A stretch of 64,000 bases of DNA from Paenibacillus kobensis NBRC 15729 (GTDB lineage: Bacteria; Bacillota; Bacilli; Paenibacillales; Paenibacillaceae): NCBI RefSeq assembly GCF_004000825.1, contig NZ_BILZ01000030.1, positions 1 through 64,000 of the forward strand, read 5' to 3'. The notes beneath the pieces were generated by a model that saw nothing but the letters and a program-made list of their open reading frames with translations, ran no database searches and had not been told where the DNA came from. Shown here one piece after another: positions 25,106 through 34,208 of this stretch; within the stretch, counting starts at the first letter, position 1, and each line of letters opens with the position of its first letter. The translations under genes were made by a program, and so were the position numbers.

Positions 25106-25825
25106 TTAACGGATGTAGCTTCTAACCTTCAGCCGCATACTGGTCATATAATAGACGAGCAGCAGCATCAAGGCCCCGAACACAAGCGAGCCTGCCGTAT
25201 ACCACCAATTCCCGTTCTGCAGCTCGCGAATCATGCCTAGCATAATGGAATGCTTTCCTTTATACAACACGATTCCTGCGCCGGCATACAAGAAGACGTA
25301 GAGGAAAGAGCCGATCGTATAAGTTTTGCCGGAGAAGCCTTGCTCTAGAAACGCATAAGACCCGGCAATACCGGCGGCATAACCGAACCAGAACAACACG
25401 AACCCGACATACGAAGCGATGTCCAGCTCTCCGCGTAGCGTATCCGATATCGTATAAAGCGAGATAAAGTAGGCGAAATTCCCGATAGCCAGCAGCCCTA
25501 TCAATTGGATAAGACGCCCCGCGGCGATCTGCCGAACGGAGATGGGCAGAATGCGCCAGCTTACAATTTTGTTCGTGAACGCATCTTCCCGCCATGCTTT
25601 CATGATCATCCGATTCGCGGGAAATCCGAGGATCGGCAATAATGCGAGATGAAGCGTATCTACCGTCCAGCTCATCGCCAGATTGTCCGGATCATGGAGC
25701 TCGTCGAAAAAGGAATAGACGAACACCAGCATGTAGAGGATAAAAGGAACCACGATGAGCATGCCGACTCGGTCCCTCCGCCATTCAAATTTTGCAAGAC
25801 TCCATGCGCCTCGCCAACCGTTCAT
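25106..25825 (-). CDS. ABC-2 type membrane protein of the exporter cluster
   Basis: 239 residues with six hydrophobic segments and no large soluble domain. It resembles small ABC-2 permeases. GAGGAG lies 8 nt before the ATG at 25825; the 25867 start would add a charged tail without a site. It lies 52 nt after the upstream permease and 44 nt before the GntR gene, so it could serve either ATPase. Confidence 0.75.
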   Translation of the reverse strand: MNGWRGAWSLAKFEWRRDRVGMLIVVPFILYMLVFVYSFFDELHDPDNLAMSWTVDTLHLALLPILGFPANRMIMKAWREDAFTNKIVSWRILPISVRQIAAGRLIQLIGLLAIGNFAYFISLYTISDTLRGELDIASYVGFVLFWFGYAAGIAGSYAFLEQGFSGKTYTIGSFLYVFLYAGAGIVLYKGKHSIMLGMIRELQNGNWWYTAGSLVFGALMLLLVYYMTSMRLKVRSYIR

Positions 25826-25877
25826 AAGACCGACTCCTCGTCTTGAGCGAATATATTCTTGTTCCATTAGAATCGGT

Positions 25878-27089
25878 CTAAGCCTCTCTTGTCAACTTGA
25901 TTACGTCCGAGAACTTCGTTTTCTCCGAATAGCGCATGACGCCGCTCGTATACAGACGATTCGTTACGAGGCTGAGAAGACCGATCGCCGCAGCGATCTC
26001 TGCAGTGGTAATGATAAGTTCCATCGTGCTAGCTTCACCCATGACGAGCCGCGAGAACGTCACCATCGGGGAGAAGAACGGGATGTACGACGCAATAACG
26101 ACGGTAGTCGAATTCGGATCAACCATGCATTGCATCGCCAATATGAATGCTGCGATGAGCAGGACGGACAGCGGAGCCGTAACGGAGTTCATATCTTCGA
26201 TCCTGCTTATGATCGATGACATCGCCGCATACAGGATCGCATAGAGCGAATAACCGAGAATGAAGTACACAACCAGGAAGGCGAACAGCTTCACCGTCAC
26301 AATCGATACGTCAATCGGCATCCCCATGATCGACAGGTCTTCACCGACCCACCCCATTGCCCGGGCAGTCAAATATCCGGCTGCTACGATTGCGATTTGC
26401 GTTAACCCGGCAATCATCGAGGCGATAACCTTCGCATACATCATCGTCGTCGGCTTCACCTTCGTAATCATAATTTCCATGACGCGGGATACCTTCTCGC
26501 CCGCAATGCTGAGCGCAACCATCTGGCCATACAGCGTAATAAACAGATACATGAGGAAAGCGAAGAAGTAGACGAGCCCTAACGCATTGGTCCGGTTCAA
26601 GCTTTCCTCGTGAACGTCGATCTGTGCAAGCAGCGCTTCCGCCGCATCAGGCGCAATGCTTTTCTCCTTGGTGACATGGACGATATATTGAGATTTCAGT
26701 TCATTCTGAATGACTGCGATGGCGTCCAGATCCGGAAACTGGCTGTACGAATAAGCAAGAGTCGGCAAGCCTTCGCTCGTTTGGCCGATGACGACAACAC
26801 CATCCGCATCGCCGTTCTTTACTTCTTCTTTGCTTGCGTCCAATTCGGTGCGTTCGATCGGCACCAGATCCATCGTCTCCGATTGTTTATTGATCCGGTC
26901 TATATCAAGCGTATATTCACTCGATTCCGTTAATATTTTGATATCAAGCTTCGAATCGTCCTTCATAAAATGCGCCGCCGCGAAGAAGCCGACAACGAGC
27001 AAGAACATCACAACCGCCATTATTTTAAACGCTTTGGAGCGGTAGCTTTCCTTGAGATGAAACTGCAATACGGTGAAGAATGGATTCAT
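25878..27089 (-). CDS. ABC-2 type permease (NatB-like)
   Basis: About 403 residues: one N-terminal helix, an extracytoplasmic domain with I-D-R-I-N-K-Q-S-E-T-M, and a C-terminal bundle with I-A-G-E-K-V-S-R-V-M-E-I-M-I-T-K-V-K-P, the NatB signature. The ATG at 27089 lies within the downstream end of the ATPase gene's region, 8 nt past its stop. It is a paralogue of the permease at 21541. Confidence 0.85.
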   Translation of the reverse strand: MNPFFTVLQFHLKESYRSKAFKIMAVVMFLLVVGFFAAAHFMKDDSKLDIKILTESSEYTLDIDRINKQSETMDLVPIERTELDASKEEVKNGDADGVVVIGQTSEGLPTLAYSYSQFPDLDAIAVIQNELKSQYIVHVTKEKSIAPDAAEALLAQIDVHEESLNRTNALGLVYFFAFLMYLFITLYGQMVALSIAGEKVSRVMEIMITKVKPTTMMYAKVIASMIAGLTQIAIVAAGYLTARAMGWVGEDLSIMGMPIDVSIVTVKLFAFLVVYFILGYSLYAILYAAMSSIISRIEDMNSVTAPLSVLLIAAFILAMQCMVDPNSTTVVIASYIPFFSPMVTFSRLVMGEASTMELIITTAEIAAAIGLLSLVTNRLYTSGVMRYSEKTKFSDVIKLTREA

Positions 27090-27096
27090 CGTAAGA

Positions 27097-27981
27097 TCAC
27101 CCAACCCTTTCGATAAAAATTTGATGCAGCGACGGTTCCTGAACGGAGAAGCCTCTTAAAGCAATGTTTTGCTGTTCCAGATGGCTGATGACGGCAAGCG
27201 CACGTTCTGCACTCCTCACCTGAGCCGTATAGACGTTGTTCTTCTGTTCGAAGGCTACCTGCAGGCGATTCAGCCAAGGAGTCAGATCTTGATCGCTCTC
27301 GATCCTCACGTTCTTATAGCCATAATTTTCTTTGATCTCGTTCAGCTTGCCGGATAGAACGATTCGGCCTTGCTTCATCATGACGACGTTCTCGCAGAAC
27401 AGCTCGATCTGCTCCATTCGGTGGCTCGACAGAACAATGGTCTTGTTATCCGCGATTAACTGCTCGATAACGCTGCTCAGCATCTCTGCATTGACCGGGT
27501 CTAAACCGCTGAACGGCTCATCGAGAATAATAAAATCCGGATCGTGCAGCAGCGTGCCGATCAATTGCATTTTCTGAGAATTGCCTTTCGACAGTTCACC
27601 AGCCATCTTATCCCGATACTCGTTCATCTCAAGACGGTCGAACCAGTAATTGATGCCTGATTCGATCGCTTTCTTGCTCATCCCCTCCAGTTGCCCGAAA
27701 TAGCGGAGCTGATCCATCACTTTTATTTTCGGGTACAATCCGCGTTCCTCCGGCAAATAGCCAAAGCTGATCTCGCGCCGGTCGATCGGCTTGCCGTCCC
27801 ACCGAATCTCACCGCTCGTCGGCTGTACAAGCCCGAGCAGCATCTTAAGCGTCGTCGTTTTGCCGGCTCCATTGCGTCCAAGCATCCCTAACACTTGACC
27901 CTTCGGCAATTCCAGATTCATGTCGTTCACAGCGGTAATATCTTTATACTCTTTGTGAAGATGTTTAATTTGTAACGTCAT
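27097..27981 (-). CDS. ABC exporter ATPase (NatA-like)
   Basis: 294 residues. Walker A G-R-N-G-A-G-K-T-T-T, signature L-S-K-G-N-S-Q-K, Walker B I-I-L-D-E-P-F-S-G-L-D-P, L-S-S-H-R-M-E-Q. The ATG at 27981 is preferred: GGGAGG lies 11 nt upstream, while the longer frame to 28110 runs through the promoter region and palindromic operator. It is the first gene of the seven-gene cluster and a paralogue of the ATPase at 22853. Confidence 0.9.
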   Translation of the reverse strand: MTLQIKHLHKEYKDITAVNDMNLELPKGQVLGMLGRNGAGKTTTLKMLLGLVQPTSGEIRWDGKPIDRREISFGYLPEERGLYPKIKVMDQLRYFGQLEGMSKKAIESGINYWFDRLEMNEYRDKMAGELSKGNSQKMQLIGTLLHDPDFIILDEPFSGLDPVNAEMLSSVIEQLIADNKTIVLSSHRMEQIELFCENVVMMKQGRIVLSGKLNEIKENYGYKNVRIESDQDLTPWLNRLQVAFEQKNNVYTAQVRSAERALAVISHLEQQNIALRGFSVQEPSLHQIFIERVG

Positions 27982-28053
27982 ATCGGTCCAATCCTCCCGT
28001 GACACCGCGGAGTGTCTATATTGATTAAGCTGTGTATATATTGTGTGCTTAGT

Positions 28054-28071
28054 GTGTATATCTTTATACAC
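28054..28071. promoter_or_regulatory. Palindrome GTGTATA-N4-TATACAC, candidate operator of the ABC cluster
   Basis: GTGTATATCTTTATACAC is a perfect 7-4-7 inverted repeat 73 nt upstream of the first ATPase start. Half-sites GTGTA/TACAC are the type known for YtrA-family GntR regulators, although the spacing differs from the AGTGTA-N13-TACACT of B. subtilis. More GTGTA copies occur just downstream. Confidence 0.55.
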
Positions 28072-28132
28072 AGTATAATCACACCTACGATCACTGTCAA
28101 TAGCACCCATTCAAGTTTTTTCCACGCCAAGC

Positions 28133-28188
28133 AAAAAAGGACCTCTCTCGGGAAAGCGCCATTGCTTGCGCTTTCCGAAGAAAGATCC
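28133..28188 (-). terminator. Terminator after the DUF420 gene
   Basis: Minus strand: a long stem with core CGGAAAGCGC/GCGCTTTCCCG and outer arms GGATC.../...GGTCC is followed by TTTTTT. It lies just past the DUF420 stop at 28217. Confidence 0.75.
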
Positions 28189-28216
28189 TATTCGTTCGTT
28201 GCTGCCTATATGAGTC

Positions 28217-28678
28217 CTAGCCGAAAATCGCGTCCAGTACCGGCTTCGTATGACCGCCTGGGTACATGACATACAGCAAAATGTACACGGCAACGCCGGT
28301 AATCGCTGTAATGAACCAGATGACGGACGTAACACGTCCCCACTTGCGATGCTTGGCATACTTCGCCTTGTAACCGAGCGTCAGCGTCGTGATGCCGAAT
28401 ACAGCTGCGACGGTCGCCAAAGTAATATGGAAGATTAAGAAAACAAAATAGTACGGTTTCAGATTATCCGGTCCGCCCCATTCCGTATTACCGACGAAAA
28501 TCGTTCTGCTGACATAGACGATGAAGAACGCCGTTGCAGCTATAGCCGCCCACAGCATCACTTTCTTATGCGACTCCAAATTGCGCTTAATCGCAAGCCG
28601 CCATCCGATGGCGACGAGAATCGCACTAATCACGATGAAGGACGTACTTATCGTTGGAAAAATATTATACAGATCCAT
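28217..28678 (-). CDS. DUF420 membrane protein (CtaM/YozB-like)
   Basis: 153 residues with four helices. Conserved features are H-K-K-V-M-L (loop 1), Y-F-V-F-L-I-F-H-I-T-L-A, H-R-K-W-G-R and the C-terminal Y-P-G-G. DUF420 proteins such as S. aureus CtaM are needed to mature haem-A oxidases. Location immediately downstream of ctaCDEFG supports such a role in caa3 assembly here. Confidence 0.85.
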   Translation of the reverse strand: MDLYNIFPTISTSFIVISAILVAIGWRLAIKRNLESHKKVMLWAAIAATAFFIVYVSRTIFVGNTEWGGPDNLKPYYFVFLIFHITLATVAAVFGITTLTLGYKAKYAKHRKWGRVTSVIWFITAITGVAVYILLYVMYPGGHTKPVLDAIFG

Positions 28679-28756
28679 GCTGCTTCCACCTCACTGGGTT
28701 ATGTAGAGGGCAGCGGCTGTTCGCCCGCCGCATGCCCTTCGATCCATTGGTAATGG

Positions 28757-29665
28757 TTAAACGCCGCTCGCCGGATTCGGTTCCGCCGTTGGCGCATCAT
28801 CATCCGCGTGTTCACGCTTGTACCAATGGAAAAAGATATAAGCAAGTATCGCGCCGTACATGACTTCCTGGATCAGCTTCATGACAATGCCGCCCGTCTG
28901 CTGGTCCTCAAGCGGACTCAGCAAATTGAAAAACTCCGGACCGCCTAGTTTATCGAGCAGATACGACGGATCCCCGGCGACGCAATAGCCCATCATCTGT
29001 ATCCAAGTAGTCGGATCGTTATAGGCATTGTACACTGGCGTTTCTGCGAAGATGATGAGCGCACAAGCTGGCGTCAGCAACGCACCATTCGCGAACACGT
29101 ATGCCATTTTCCGCAGATCGGTTAGACGGTTCCATTCGGGTACAGGCGTAAACACTTGTATCCACATCATGAATGATGTTATGCACAGCATGACATAGAA
29201 CATCCGGTGAATCGTAAAATGCGTCATGACGTAATCATGCACAAGCGGAATATGGTAGATGGAGAACACCATATTGAAGAACACCAGACAAAAAATCGGA
29301 TGCATAAGAAATTTAAGTTTGCGCCAGAAGCTCCATTGGAACAGCAACCGCCACATATAGGCTGTCGACCCTGCTAGCACAAGCGGTGGTACGATCAAAT
29401 ACGATATCGACATATTAAACATGTGGAACGAAAACATCATATGTCCAAGCAGGCTAAGCGGCCCTGCTTGCGCCAAGTAGAACATAAGCGCAGCGGTCAG
29501 GAACGAGAACTTCTGCCAGCCGTTCGTCGCCTGTTCATTCGGCGCATGCTTGCGCCGATATGGCCCGTCCACATACAAATAGAGAATGACAACCGCTGCC
29601 ATTCCGAACAGAAACAACGGACTCCATACTTCTCTGAACGTGAAATACTGCAAGCCGAGCATCAT
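28757..29665 (-). CDS. ctaG: Cytochrome c oxidase assembly factor CtaG
   Basis: 302 residues with about seven helices, of the Bacillus caa3-CtaG family (unrelated to the copper chaperone CtaG/Cox11). It carries conserved histidines in H-M-M-F-S-F-H-M and in I-Y-H-I-P-L-V-H-D. In B. subtilis CtaG is needed for active caa3 oxidase. Two ATGs are possible (29665 and 29662) after GAGAGGGG. It is separated from ctaF by a terminator, so it probably has extra promoter input. Confidence 0.9.
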   Translation of the reverse strand: MMLGLQYFTFREVWSPLFLFGMAAVVILYLYVDGPYRRKHAPNEQATNGWQKFSFLTAALMFYLAQAGPLSLLGHMMFSFHMFNMSISYLIVPPLVLAGSTAYMWRLLFQWSFWRKLKFLMHPIFCLVFFNMVFSIYHIPLVHDYVMTHFTIHRMFYVMLCITSFMMWIQVFTPVPEWNRLTDLRKMAYVFANGALLTPACALIIFAETPVYNAYNDPTTWIQMMGYCVAGDPSYLLDKLGGPEFFNLLSPLEDQQTGGIVMKLIQEVMYGAILAYIFFHWYKREHADDDAPTAEPNPASGV

Positions 29666-29831
29666 AAACCCCTCTCAATTGTTCAGCCATTCTTACAACT
29701 TCGATCCCGATATGCCGGGTCAAGCCTAGTATAGCATAAGCATTTCCCAACTCCTACCCAGACAGCCATCCTGTCGCCCGGTACCGACAGGGAGTTCATC
29801 AATTTGTCATAGGAACAGCCTCTGGACAATC

Positions 29832-29860
29832 AAAAAAGGAGGATCCCAAGGACCCTCCTT
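29832..29860 (-). terminator. Terminator after ctaF
   Basis: Minus strand: AAGGAGG-GTCC and GGGATCCTCCTT form a stem followed by a T run (TTTTTT). It lies 25 nt past the ctaF stop. Confidence 0.7.
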
Positions 29861-29884
29861 CTCTTTATAGACCGTGCTTCGGAT

Positions 29885-30202
29885 TTACCACCAAGCCCAG
29901 TATTCCGCCATGATAACCATCGTGAACACGACGACTACGCCTGTCAGAATGCCGATTAAAGGGAAAGCATGACCGCGGTCTTTCATATGCATCCAGAAGC
30001 CCATCTGAACGAATACTTGAATGCCCGCCATCATAAGAAGAATGAAAATGATGAACGTTGTGTTGATCTCGCCGCCCATTACGGAAGCGAACGCGATCAA
30101 CGTCAGAAACATCGACAAGATGTAAGCAACGATGTGCTTGCGCGGACCTTCGTGCTTATGGCGTTTCTTCGTCTCTTCCGTTGCGGAATGGTTTGCAGCC
30201 AT
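29885..30202 (-). CDS. ctaF: Cytochrome caa3 oxidase subunit IV
   Basis: 105 residues: a charged His-rich N-terminus and three helices, with Q-V-F-V-Q-M-G-F-W-M-H-M-K of the prokaryotic subunit IV family. It is a small membrane subunit that stabilises the oxidase. AAAGGTGGG precedes the ATG, 4 nt after the ctaE stop. Confidence 0.92.
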   Translation of the reverse strand: MAANHSATEETKKRHKHEGPRKHIVAYILSMFLTLIAFASVMGGEINTTFIIFILLMMAGIQVFVQMGFWMHMKDRGHAFPLIGILTGVVVVFTMVIMAEYWAWW

Positions 30203-30206
30203 TGAC

Positions 30207-30827
30207 TTAGCCCACCTTTCCCATCAGATAAACGACCGTGAAGATGAATACCCACACGACGTCGATAAAGTGCCAATACATACCGGCTACATATATCTTC
30301 GGAGCCGTGACGACGTTTAGCCCTTTTTTCAATACCTGACCGATCAAGAGGCTGATCCAGATAACACCGAACGCAACGTGACCGCCGTGGAAACCGACAA
30401 GCGTATAGAACGATGAACTGAAGGCGCTTGTTGTGAAGCCGTGTCCTTCATGAACATACTCGTAGAACTCGTAAATCTCAAGACCCAAGAAGCCGAGACC
30501 GAACAGTACCGTAATGGCCAGCCACCAAAGCATAGCTGCCTTCTTGCCGGCATGCATCGCTTGAATCGCGAATACGCTCGTCAAGCTGGACGTAAGCAGG
30601 ATAAACGTTGCAATAGCAACAGTCGACAGGTTGAACAATTCGTTCGCTGTCGGGTTGCCCTCGCCTACTTTATCGCGAAGGGCGAGAAACGCGGAGAACA
30701 GCGTACCGAACAATACGGTTTCCCCGCCAAGGAACAGCCAGAAGCCAAGCACTTTATTGCGGCCTTCCAGCGTCGCCTTCTCAGGCTCGTGCGGCAGATG
30801 GCCGTCTGCGTGTGTATGTGCGCTCAT
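30207..30827 (-). CDS. ctaE: Cytochrome caa3 oxidase subunit III
   Basis: 206 residues with five helices. The subunit III patterns K-V-L-G-F-W-L-F-L-G-G-E-T-V-L-F, F-Y-T-L-V-G-F-H-G-G-H-V and Y-W-H-F-I-D-V-V-W-V-F-I-F are all present. It binds subunit I in the membrane. One nucleotide separates its ATG from the ctaD stop. Confidence 0.94.
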   Translation of the reverse strand: MSAHTHADGHLPHEPEKATLEGRNKVLGFWLFLGGETVLFGTLFSAFLALRDKVGEGNPTANELFNLSTVAIATFILLTSSLTSVFAIQAMHAGKKAAMLWWLAITVLFGLGFLGLEIYEFYEYVHEGHGFTTSAFSSSFYTLVGFHGGHVAFGVIWISLLIGQVLKKGLNVVTAPKIYVAGMYWHFIDVVWVFIFTVVYLMGKVG

Positions 30828-30828
30828 G

Positions 30829-32682
30829 CTATGCTTTTACCCCCTTGTCTTGCAGCTCTTCAGGCTCGATATGGAAACCATGATCGTCTTTGAGCGAGCG
30901 GATCAACATGCACAAGAACAGAATGGCAAGACCAGCGCCGCCAATATAGTACTTGTGATACATGAAGCCAAGACCTGCAATAAACAATCCGATTGCCATG
31001 AACAGCGGCAGGATCGATGGCGATGGCATATGGATCGGACCGATCGGTTCTGCCGGCGTCATCTCTTTGTTGCCGTCCATTTTTTCTTTCCAGAAAGCAT
31101 CGTATCCGCGAACGAGCGGCGTTTGTTTAAAGTTGTACTCCGGTGCAGGGGACGGAATCGTCCACTCCAGCGTACGGCCATCTTCCCACGGATCGTTCGA
31201 AGCTTTCTGGCCGCTTACTGCCGTTACGATAATATTAATAATGAAGAAGATCGTACCAAGGCCCATCAAGAATGCGCCGATCGTACTGATCAAGTTCATT
31301 TCGTTAAAGCCGAGTCCGTCCAGGTACGTATAAATACGACGCGGCATACCCATCAGACCGAGGAAGTGCTGAATCAAGAACGTCATGTGGAAGCCGATGA
31401 AGAACGTCCAGAACGTCAGCTTGCCAAGGAATTCGTTCAGCATCTTGCCGAACATCTTCGGCCACCAGTAGTGGAGACCGGAGAAGATACCGAGAATCAA
31501 ACCGCCGACGATTACGTAGTGGAAGTGCGCGACGACGAAGTACGAGTCATGGTACTGGAAGTCGGCTGGCGCTGCTGCGAGCATTACGCCCGTTACGCCG
31601 CCCATTACGAATGTCGGTACGAAGCCTACTGCGAACAGATTCGCCGACGTGAACTTAATCGAGCCGCCCCACATCGTGAACAGCCAGTTGAAGATCTTAA
31701 TACCTGTCGGAACGGCGATCAGCATCGTAGCGATGGAGAACAACGCGTTCGCAACTGGTCCAAGACCTGCCGTGAACATGTGGTGCGCCCATACCATGAA
31801 GCCGAGGAAGCCGATCAATACGGTTGCGAATACCATCGAGCTGTATCCGAACAGACGCTTGCGCGAGAACGTACTGATAACTTCAGAAATAACGCCGAAT
31901 GCCGGCAGAATCAGAATGTAAACCTCAGGGTGTCCGAATATCCAGAAGATATGCTCCCAGAGTACGGTATTACCGCCATTGGCTACATTAAAGAAGTTAG
32001 CTTCGAACAACCGGTCGAACATAAGGGCAACGAGACCGACCGTCAATGCAGGGAATGCGAACAGGATCAGTGCCGACGTAACGAAGATTGCCCACGTAAA
32101 CATTGGCATCCGCATGAACGTCATGCCTGGTGCGCGCATGTTAATAATCGTAACCAAGAAGTTGATACCGCCGATCAGCGTACCGATACCGGCGATCTGA
32201 AGACCAATGACATAATAGTCAACACCATAGTCCGTGTTGTAAGCCGGGCTTGCCAGCGGTACGTAAGACGTCCAACCTGCGTCTGGAGCGCCGCCGGTAA
32301 ACCAGCTCACGTTCAGCAGAACGCCGCCGAAGAAGAACGTCCAGAAGCCAAGCGAGTTCAGGAACGGAAACGCAACGTCGCGCGCGCCGATTTGAAGCGG
32401 AATAACCGCATTCATAAGCGCGAACAGCATTGGCATTGCCGCAAGGAAGATCATCGTCGTACCGTGCATCGTGAGAAGCTCATTATATGTATCCGCGCTA
32501 ACGAAGTCGTTAAGCGGCTTCCACAGCTGAATACGAATCATGATCGCTTCCAAGCCGCCGACGAGGAAGAACAATCCGCCGGCGAGCAAATAAAGAATAC
32601 CGATTTTCTTATGGTCAACGGTCGTTAGCCAGTCCATCAGGCCTGTTCTACGTTTGACCGTGTGCGCATGCGCATGTGCCAA
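30829..32682 (-). CDS. ctaD: Cytochrome caa3 oxidase subunit I
   Basis: 617 residues, the haem-copper catalytic subunit that reduces O2 to water and pumps protons. The N-terminal T-T-V-D-H-K-K-I-G-I-L-Y, the T-M-H-G-T-T-M-I-F-L haem ligand region, the W-x-F-G-H-P-E-V-Y active-site segment (His-Tyr), H-H-M-F and D-x-Y-F-V-V-A-H-F-H-Y-V-I are all visible. A C-terminal extension of about 100 residues with two more helices is typical of Gram-positive caa3. Confidence 0.95.
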   Translation of the reverse strand: MAHAHAHTVKRRTGLMDWLTTVDHKKIGILYLLAGGLFFLVGGLEAIMIRIQLWKPLNDFVSADTYNELLTMHGTTMIFLAAMPMLFALMNAVIPLQIGARDVAFPFLNSLGFWTFFFGGVLLNVSWFTGGAPDAGWTSYVPLASPAYNTDYGVDYYVIGLQIAGIGTLIGGINFLVTIINMRAPGMTFMRMPMFTWAIFVTSALILFAFPALTVGLVALMFDRLFEANFFNVANGGNTVLWEHIFWIFGHPEVYILILPAFGVISEVISTFSRKRLFGYSSMVFATVLIGFLGFMVWAHHMFTAGLGPVANALFSIATMLIAVPTGIKIFNWLFTMWGGSIKFTSANLFAVGFVPTFVMGGVTGVMLAAAPADFQYHDSYFVVAHFHYVIVGGLILGIFSGLHYWWPKMFGKMLNEFLGKLTFWTFFIGFHMTFLIQHFLGLMGMPRRIYTYLDGLGFNEMNLISTIGAFLMGLGTIFFIINIIVTAVSGQKASNDPWEDGRTLEWTIPSPAPEYNFKQTPLVRGYDAFWKEKMDGNKEMTPAEPIGPIHMPSPSILPLFMAIGLFIAGLGFMYHKYYIGGAGLAILFLCMLIRSLKDDHGFHIEPEELQDKGVKA

Positions 32683-32712
32683 GGTTAATGCCCCCCTTTA
32701 AGTCCCCGATGA

Positions 32713-33789
32713 TTATTTCTCGTAGTCGATTTTGAGTCCAGCCAAGTACTTCGCGATACCGTCAATCTCTTGTTCGGACAATTCATCCTTGAATGCAGGC
32801 ATCAATGCGCCAGGCTTAACCGCATTTGGATCTTCGATCCAACGTTTCAAGTTCTCTTCGGTTGTGCCTTCATTCTTATACTTCGCATCGTTTGTATTGA
32901 CCAGGATGCCGCCAACCGTCGAACGGCTGCCGATGTCGGACAAGTTCGGGAATGACAGACCGCCTTGATCGCCAATCGCGTGGCAGGACAAGCAGTTCGA
33001 TACGATCGCATCTTTAATGGCAGGATCGCTTGGCAGTGCGACAGGCGCTTTCTGCGCAGTTTTCCAGTTCTCGAAGGAAGCCTCGTCCACTGCTTTTACC
33101 TTAAAGTCCATAAGCGCGTGGGAAGGTCCGCACAGCTCGGCGCACTTACCGAGGTATACGCCAGCCTTCGGCGCTTCGAAGTACATTTTGTTCGTGTTCG
33201 CGGTACCGTTAGCATCCGCTGCACCCGGGTTCGTATCGATCTTGCCGGCAAGGGACGGAATCCAGAAGGCGTGCATGACGTCGCCGGACTTCGCCGAGAT
33301 GGCAATTTTCTTACCCGTTGGAATTACGAGTTCCTGAGCCGTACGGATGTCGTACTCCGGATAGTAGAACTCCCACCAGAACTGGTGCGACGTTACTTCT
33401 ACTTTAATAGCGTCTTTATCTTTGGAATAATCCTTAGCGAGTCCGAATACGGAATTGACCGTTGGCACTGCAAGGATAACAAGCAAGATCAACGGAATAA
33501 CCGTCCAAATGATCTCCAGCTTGTGGTTGCCTTCAACCTGTACTGGAATTTTGTTGTCTCCCGGACGTCTGCGGAAACGAACAATTACATACAAGGAAAT
33601 CGCGAATACTACGATCACCACGAAAATCATAATGCTGATCGCCAATTTCATCAGTCCGTATTGCTCTTCCGCTACTGGCCCTTGCGGGTTCAGTGTCGAA
33701 AGGTCTGCTCGCCCGCACGCCGACAGCAATAGCATAATTCCGGCAAAGAGCGGCAGAAGGCGCTTTCCTACGTTCCACCGATTCATCAT
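32713..33789 (-). CDS. ctaC: Cytochrome caa3 oxidase subunit II with cytochrome c domain
   Basis: 358 residues. Lipobox L-S-A-C25, two helices, a CuA domain with C-A-E-L-C-G-P-S-H-A-L-M (CxxxC plus His and Met ligands), then a fused c-type domain with C-L-S-C-H near residue 263 and a later Met in L-M-P-A-F. The fused haem marks it as caa3 rather than aa3. It is the first gene of ctaCDEF and has a strong promoter upstream. Confidence 0.95.
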   Translation of the reverse strand: MMNRWNVGKRLLPLFAGIMLLLSACGRADLSTLNPQGPVAEEQYGLMKLAISIMIFVVIVVFAISLYVIVRFRRRPGDNKIPVQVEGNHKLEIIWTVIPLILLVILAVPTVNSVFGLAKDYSKDKDAIKVEVTSHQFWWEFYYPEYDIRTAQELVIPTGKKIAISAKSGDVMHAFWIPSLAGKIDTNPGAADANGTANTNKMYFEAPKAGVYLGKCAELCGPSHALMDFKVKAVDEASFENWKTAQKAPVALPSDPAIKDAIVSNCLSCHAIGDQGGLSFPNLSDIGSRSTVGGILVNTNDAKYKNEGTTEENLKRWIEDPNAVKPGALMPAFKDELSEQEIDGIAKYLAGLKIDYEK

Positions 33790-33899
33790 TCATCAACCCC
33801 ACTTTTTACGTTTTCGCAGTTGCTTCTGATGGCGAGGAAAGGCTGCAAACTGCGTGTTCTAGAGATGTTTTACAACTTCTGCATTAAATCACTTTATTA

Positions 33900-33928
33900 A
33901 ATATAAAGTTGAAGGTTGTATTTGTCAA
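33900..33928 (-). promoter_or_regulatory. ctaCp: Promoter of the ctaCDEF operon
   Basis: Minus strand: -35 TTGACA (33928-33923), 17-nt spacer, -10 TATATT (33905-33900). Fourteen nt upstream of the -35, TTTGTGAAC (33950-33942) resembles the ResD heptamer-type site TTTGTGAAT, which would fit respiratory control; that part is weak. Confidence 0.7.
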
Positions 33929-33950
33929 TGATTCCGAAAGAGTTCACAAA

Positions 33951-34190
33951 TTGTTCTCAAAACCGTCAAAAACGCGATTACAGCGGGCTTTTTAAGCGAT
34001 TTTGCACATCGTGTTCAACCGATGGTTCAACGCCTCTTCCGACCGTATCCGACACCTCTCTCGACATCGATTTCCACTGCTTGCGAAAGCTGTTCTTATG
34101 TACATTGTGCACCTAATGAATGGTCAATTATGTATCGAACTTCAGACGTATATTTCCGACTGCTCGGCAGACGCTAAACGCAAGCTATTC
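33951..34190. other. Intergenic stretch between ctaC and the YhcN-like gene
   Basis: No convincing gene, RNA or repeat was seen. The YhcN-like gene probably has a sporulation promoter here, but none matched well enough to call. Confidence 0.4.
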
Positions 34191-34208
34191 TAAAGGAGGT
34201 ACTTTTGG

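Noticed and set aside
30631-32628. A 665-codon open frame on the plus strand
   Set aside because: It is antisense to ctaD and its composition (rich in Arg, Glu, His, Gln) is what the complement of a codon-biased membrane protein gene gives. No ribosome binding site or domain.
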